Source: CAZCFB01 sp964511535
GTDB lineage: Bacteria; Myxococcota_A; Polyangia; GCA-2747355; CAZCFB01
Direction: 5' to 3'
Assembly (NCBI GenBank): GCA_964511535.1
Contig: CAZEFW010000054.1
Coordinates: 1 to 49,517 of the forward strand
Length of the DNA stretch: 49,517 nucleotides
A program made the position numbers and the translations under genes. Every line of letters starts with the position of its first letter. Position 1 is the first letter of the stretch. The notes beneath the pieces were generated by a model. It did no database searches. It was not told where the DNA came from and saw nothing but the letters and a program-made list of their open reading frames with translations. This document shows positions 47,432 through 49,517 of the stretch, piece after piece.

Positions 47432-47554
47432 AATGCTCTCCAGGGCCCTCTCCTGGGAGCAGCTGAACGGCGCGCTCGCTTGCAAGCTGGTGGACAGCGG
47501 CGCGAGGCCACTGCGCCGGCGGGCCCCGGGGAAGAACCTGGCGGGCCGGAAGCC

Positions 47555-47992
47555 TTACTCTGCTGCCGGCTCCTTGGAGGCCGGCTTCGGCTTGGCGGGC
47601 TTCGGGTCGCCTGACTTGGGCCTGGGCTGAGCTTCCTCTTCTGGCTGATCCTCATGGTCAGAACCCACGTGAGGGGCCATCTCTTCCTCGGCGGCCTCCA
47701 TCTCCATCTCCATGTTCGCCACGGTGACCTTCGCGGCGGCCTCTTCTTCGTAATCCTCTGGCGTGGGGAGCTGGTCGGCAGGGACCTTTGTGGCGGGCTC
47801 AATGCTCGTCTTGACGTCCAGCTCGTCCAGCTCGTAGCCTTTCTTTGTCTTCGCCCCAGGGGGATCGGTCTGCTGGGTGCCGGAAGATCCCGCGTTGGAC
47901 GCAGTCTCGCCCCCGCCAGCCTTCTTCTCACCCTTGCAGCCGCACAGCGCGAGCACGGCGATGGAGATGAACATGATCAGGGCGCGGGTCAT
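47555..47992 (-). CDS. Small acidic lipoprotein
   Basis: 145 residues. The signal peptide MTRALIMFISIAVLALCGC has a lipobox (LCGC, Cys19). The mature part is low in complexity: Gly/Ser/Thr, then a run rich in Glu and Met (VANMEMEMEAAEEEMAP) and a Lys/Pro tail. No family is recognised. It overlaps the end of the upstream 258-residue gene by 4 nt (ATGA), so the two are co-translated. The acidic lipoprotein and the basic upstream protein may bind each other by charge; this is only a guess. Confidence 0.75.
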   Translation of the reverse strand: MTRALIMFISIAVLALCGCKGEKKAGGGETASNAGSSGTQQTDPPGAKTKKGYELDELDVKTSIEPATKVPADQLPTPEDYEEEAAAKVTVANMEMEMEAAEEEMAPHVGSDHEDQPEEEAQPRPKSGDPKPAKPKPASKEPAAE

Positions 47993-48765
47993 TTCTCACC
48001 TCCCTCTTTGTCCTTTTTGTCTGCCGGCTTGTCCTCTGGCTTGTCTGCCGGCTTGTCCTCTGGCTTATCGGCCGGCTTGTCCTCTGGCTTGTCTTCCGGC
48101 TTGTCCTCTGGCTGGTCATCTGGAGCAGCTGGCGCCTTATCCTCTGGCCGAAGCTCCCTTGGATCGCAGCCCAGCTCCACCAGCTTCTGCTCCAGCACCT
48201 CATCGTTTCGTCGCTGCAAAAACGAGAGACGCTTGGCCTTCCCCTTGAGGCCTGCGTACTCCGCAATCATGTTGAGAACGTTGAGCCGGGCCGCCATCCA
48301 TGCGTGGCGCTTGAGCGCCTTGCGAGCCGCTGCGCGGGCCTGCGGGTCCGTGACCTTCGCGAGCCGCCTGGTCAGCTCCGCCCTCCTGTTTTTGCGCCGG
48401 TTATCGCGATCTACCTTCTGATGCTGGATCCAGTCCTTCAGCTTCCCGCCAACGTTTGTTGCCCGAATGGACGCCCTGTCCTGGCGCATCTTCAGGTGCT
48501 TGCGCAGGTGCGCGCGGCGCTCCTTGGCGCTGATTCGGCCCACCACATACTTTCCGATTGGGGGAGCAGCCCCTTCTTTCTTGTTCGCCTTGCGCTCCTG
48601 GCGGACCTCCTCGCGCTCCTTGACCTTCTCCTTCACCTGCTCCCGACCTGCCTTGCCCGCCTCCCCCGGCGTTTTTGGCCCCTTCTCCTGCGCATCAGCG
48701 CCATCCGGGAGCAGCAAGAGCACCGCGACTACGACAATGACCGCCTGCTTGATCGAGCCTTTCAT
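47989..48765 (-). CDS. Secreted basic protein with acidic PEDK/PADK repeat tail
   Basis: 258 residues from the ATG at 48765 (GGAGG 4 nt upstream). Longer frames back to 48924 lack a Shine-Dalgarno. The signal peptide MKGSIKQAVIVVVAVLLLLPDGADA is cleaved before QEKG. Residues 30-190 are very rich in Lys/Arg and probably helical (REQVKEKVKEREEVRQERKA, RRAELTRRLAKVTDPQARAA). The last 45 residues repeat PEDKPEDK/PADK about eight times. No known family is recognised. The charge-segregated build suggests a scaffold or binding protein in the periplasm. First gene of the minus-strand group 48765-45145. Confidence 0.72.
   Translation of the reverse strand: MKGSIKQAVIVVVAVLLLLPDGADAQEKGPKTPGEAGKAGREQVKEKVKEREEVRQERKANKKEGAAPPIGKYVVGRISAKERRAHLRKHLKMRQDRASIRATNVGGKLKDWIQHQKVDRDNRRKNRRAELTRRLAKVTDPQARAAARKALKRHAWMAARLNVLNMIAEYAGLKGKAKRLSFLQRRNDEVLEQKLVELGCDPRELRPEDKAPAAPDDQPEDKPEDKPEDKPADKPEDKPADKPEDKPADKKDKEGGEK
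48015..48122 (-). repeat. 12/24-bp coding tandem repeat (PEDK/PADK)
   Basis: Units based on CTTGTCCTCTGGCTTGTC and CTTGTCTGCCGG (plus-strand reading) repeat in multiples of 12 bp and encode the Pro-Glu/Ala-Asp-Lys tail. The copy number is likely to vary. Confidence 0.9.
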
Positions 48766-49226
48766 CTTCCTCCCCGTTGTTTGCGGCAAAGTGATGCTGC
48801 TGTTGCAGGGGCGCTCCGGGCAGCGGCCCTGCGCGCGTTCTTGCGCGTCCACCAGATCTCGCTCCTCAATCAAAGGGCTCCGCCCCTGCTGATAACTGAA
48901 GGAGCCGAGGCAGCGACATCCCACGAGGCCGACATGAACTCACCGTCGCCTGGAACGGATCTAATCGCTGAACTTTAACTCACCTCCGCTTGTCCTTTGG
49001 CGAAAAAATGTACCCCATATCCCGCCACTGTGGCGCCGGCACACTTTATCGGCGCTGGTGCGGAGGCGAGGCGTGATCTTGCTTTTATTGCCCGCGTCCG
49101 GGTGTTATGAGGTTGCTTGGTATGATGAGGTTGTTGATTGGGATTCGATGTCGTCCTGAATCCTGGTCTCCGGGGCCCAAGGGGCATTGGGGCCATGCTC
49201 TGACAGCGACGATGAGAGGCTGACGA
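48766..49226. other. 461-bp intergenic stretch
   Basis: No credible gene is seen. Local features: an AT-rich patch near 48960-49020; two direct copies of ATGAGGTTG (49107-49115 and 49125-49133) around an extended -10 (TGG-TATGAT, 49118-49126); and AGAGG at 49215-49219 before the last gene. It probably holds the divergent control region for the genes at 48765 (-) and 49227 (+). Confidence 0.6.
49118..49126 (+). promoter_or_regulatory. Extended -10 with flanking direct repeats
   Basis: TGGTATGAT fits TGn plus -10. Two ATGAGGTTG copies 18 bp apart lie across it, as an operator might. The -35 is not clear. Confidence 0.35.
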
Positions 49227-49517
49227 ATCCGATTCTTCCTGCTGCGCCTGGCCCTGGCCGTCGGTGGTGTCCTGGTGGCCATCGCCCTGGTAGAGGTGGC
49301 CCTCTACTTCGTCTGGTTTGAAAAAGATCGCCAGGCGTTGTTGCCTCTACTTCACTTCCTCGACGCGGAGCTCGAGGTCCATGAACCAGACCCCGATCCC
49401 AGGGTGGTCCTGAGGCTCAAGCCAGGGAGCCGGGGGCGCTACGAAAACGGGCCCGGAGATACCTATACCGTCAGCGTCAATTCCCTGGGCTTCCGCGGCA
49501 AGGAGCGCACCGCCGCT
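49227..49517 (+). CDS. SGNH hydrolase-like protein, 3' end outside window, no canonical start
   Basis: 97 codons are visible. The frame opens after a TGA at 49221. The only reading that keeps the whole membrane span (RFFLLRLALAVGGVLVAIAL) starts at ATC 49227, which has AGAGG 7 nt upstream; CTG 49239 is an alternative, and GTG 49275 would lose half the span. The sequence EPDPDPRVVLRLKPGSRGRY followed by VNSLGFRGKERTA is strongly like the N-terminal part of the SGNH protein at 33132 (EPDPDPDILYRLSPGSESNY, INSLGFRSPERPA). The catalytic blocks lie beyond the window. An error in the upstream bases could also have hidden an ATG start. Confidence 0.72.
   Translation, partial: MRFFLLRLALAVGGVLVAIALVEVALYFVWFEKDRQALLPLLHFLDAELEVHEPDPDPRVVLRLKPGSRGRYENGPGDTYTVSVNSLGFRGKERTAA

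Noticed and set aside
47393..47485. GT2 start at TTG 47485
   Set aside because: No Shine-Dalgarno. The added 31 residues have no GT2 homology and a promoter-like TTGACA/TACGCT lies within this stretch.
17920..49517. RiPP (peptide natural product) gene cluster
   Set aside because: Many radical SAM genes suggested it, but I saw no short precursor gene, no RRE-like domain, and no peptidase/exporter pair. Glycosyltransferases and SGNH proteins dominate.

Overview
The window is high-GC DNA (strong G/C preference at third codon positions) from a Gram-negative bacterium. Three things suggest Myxococcota or a related deltaproteobacterial lineage: lipoproteins with Asp/Pro-rich linkers after the lipobox, tandem NCGxCG cysteine repeats joined to a fibrinogen-like domain, and a TonB/TtpC energy-transduction operon. 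This placement is inferred from gene content; there is no rRNA or tRNA marker.

Region 1 (1-11041, all on +) is a self-contained TonB system. It runs: end of a TonB-dependent receptor; DUF4249-like lipoprotein; DUF3450 periplasmic coiled coil; TtpC-like MotA/TolQ/ExbB protein; a GxxExxY PD-(D/E)XK protein; ExbB; ExbD; TonB; TPR protein; calcineurin-like lipoprotein; SRPBCC protein. Most genes overlap or nearly touch. The order resembles the Vibrio TonB2/TtpC locus, but the receptor plus DUF4249 pair is of Bacteroidota style. Four copies of an inverted-repeat element (arms starting CTCTCACGGAG, ending GTGAGAG) lie at gene junctions inside this operon and nowhere else in the window. Three are short hairpins; in the fourth the GxxExxY gene lies between the arms. 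The right ends abut the downstream starts and seem to supply start codons or Shine-Dalgarno sequences.

Region 2 (11100-17906, +) holds secreted proteins: a lipoprotein with seven cysteine-rich repeats and a fibrinogen-like domain, a transglutaminase-like lipoprotein, a DUF1571 protein and a choloylglycine-hydrolase-family Ntn hydrolase.

Region 3 (17920-49517, both strands) is a dense cluster of seven radical SAM proteins (three with a B12-binding-like N-terminus, four shorter ones with Cys-rich C-termini). They are interleaved with two family 2 glycosyltransferases, five large multi-span membrane proteins of glycosyltransferase-C or YfhO-like appearance, a methyltransferase/flippase-like membrane fusion, four SGNH-hydrolase-like proteins (one cut by the window end), an SDR, a small QueG-like 4Fe-4S protein, a seven-repeat FG-GAP protein and two small secreted proteins. 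A GT2-radical SAM pair occurs twice (22675-24848 and 46280-47392/45145-46266). No RiPP precursor, Wzx/Wzy or acyl-carrier gene is visible. I infer synthesis and tailoring of an unusual cell-surface glycolipid or glycan, product unknown. Many genes here seem to have their own promoters, with the -10 box only 6-9 nt before the start codon, which suggests leaderless or near-leaderless transcripts.

No tRNA, rRNA, CRISPR array, insertion-sequence transposase or convincing intrinsic terminator was seen.
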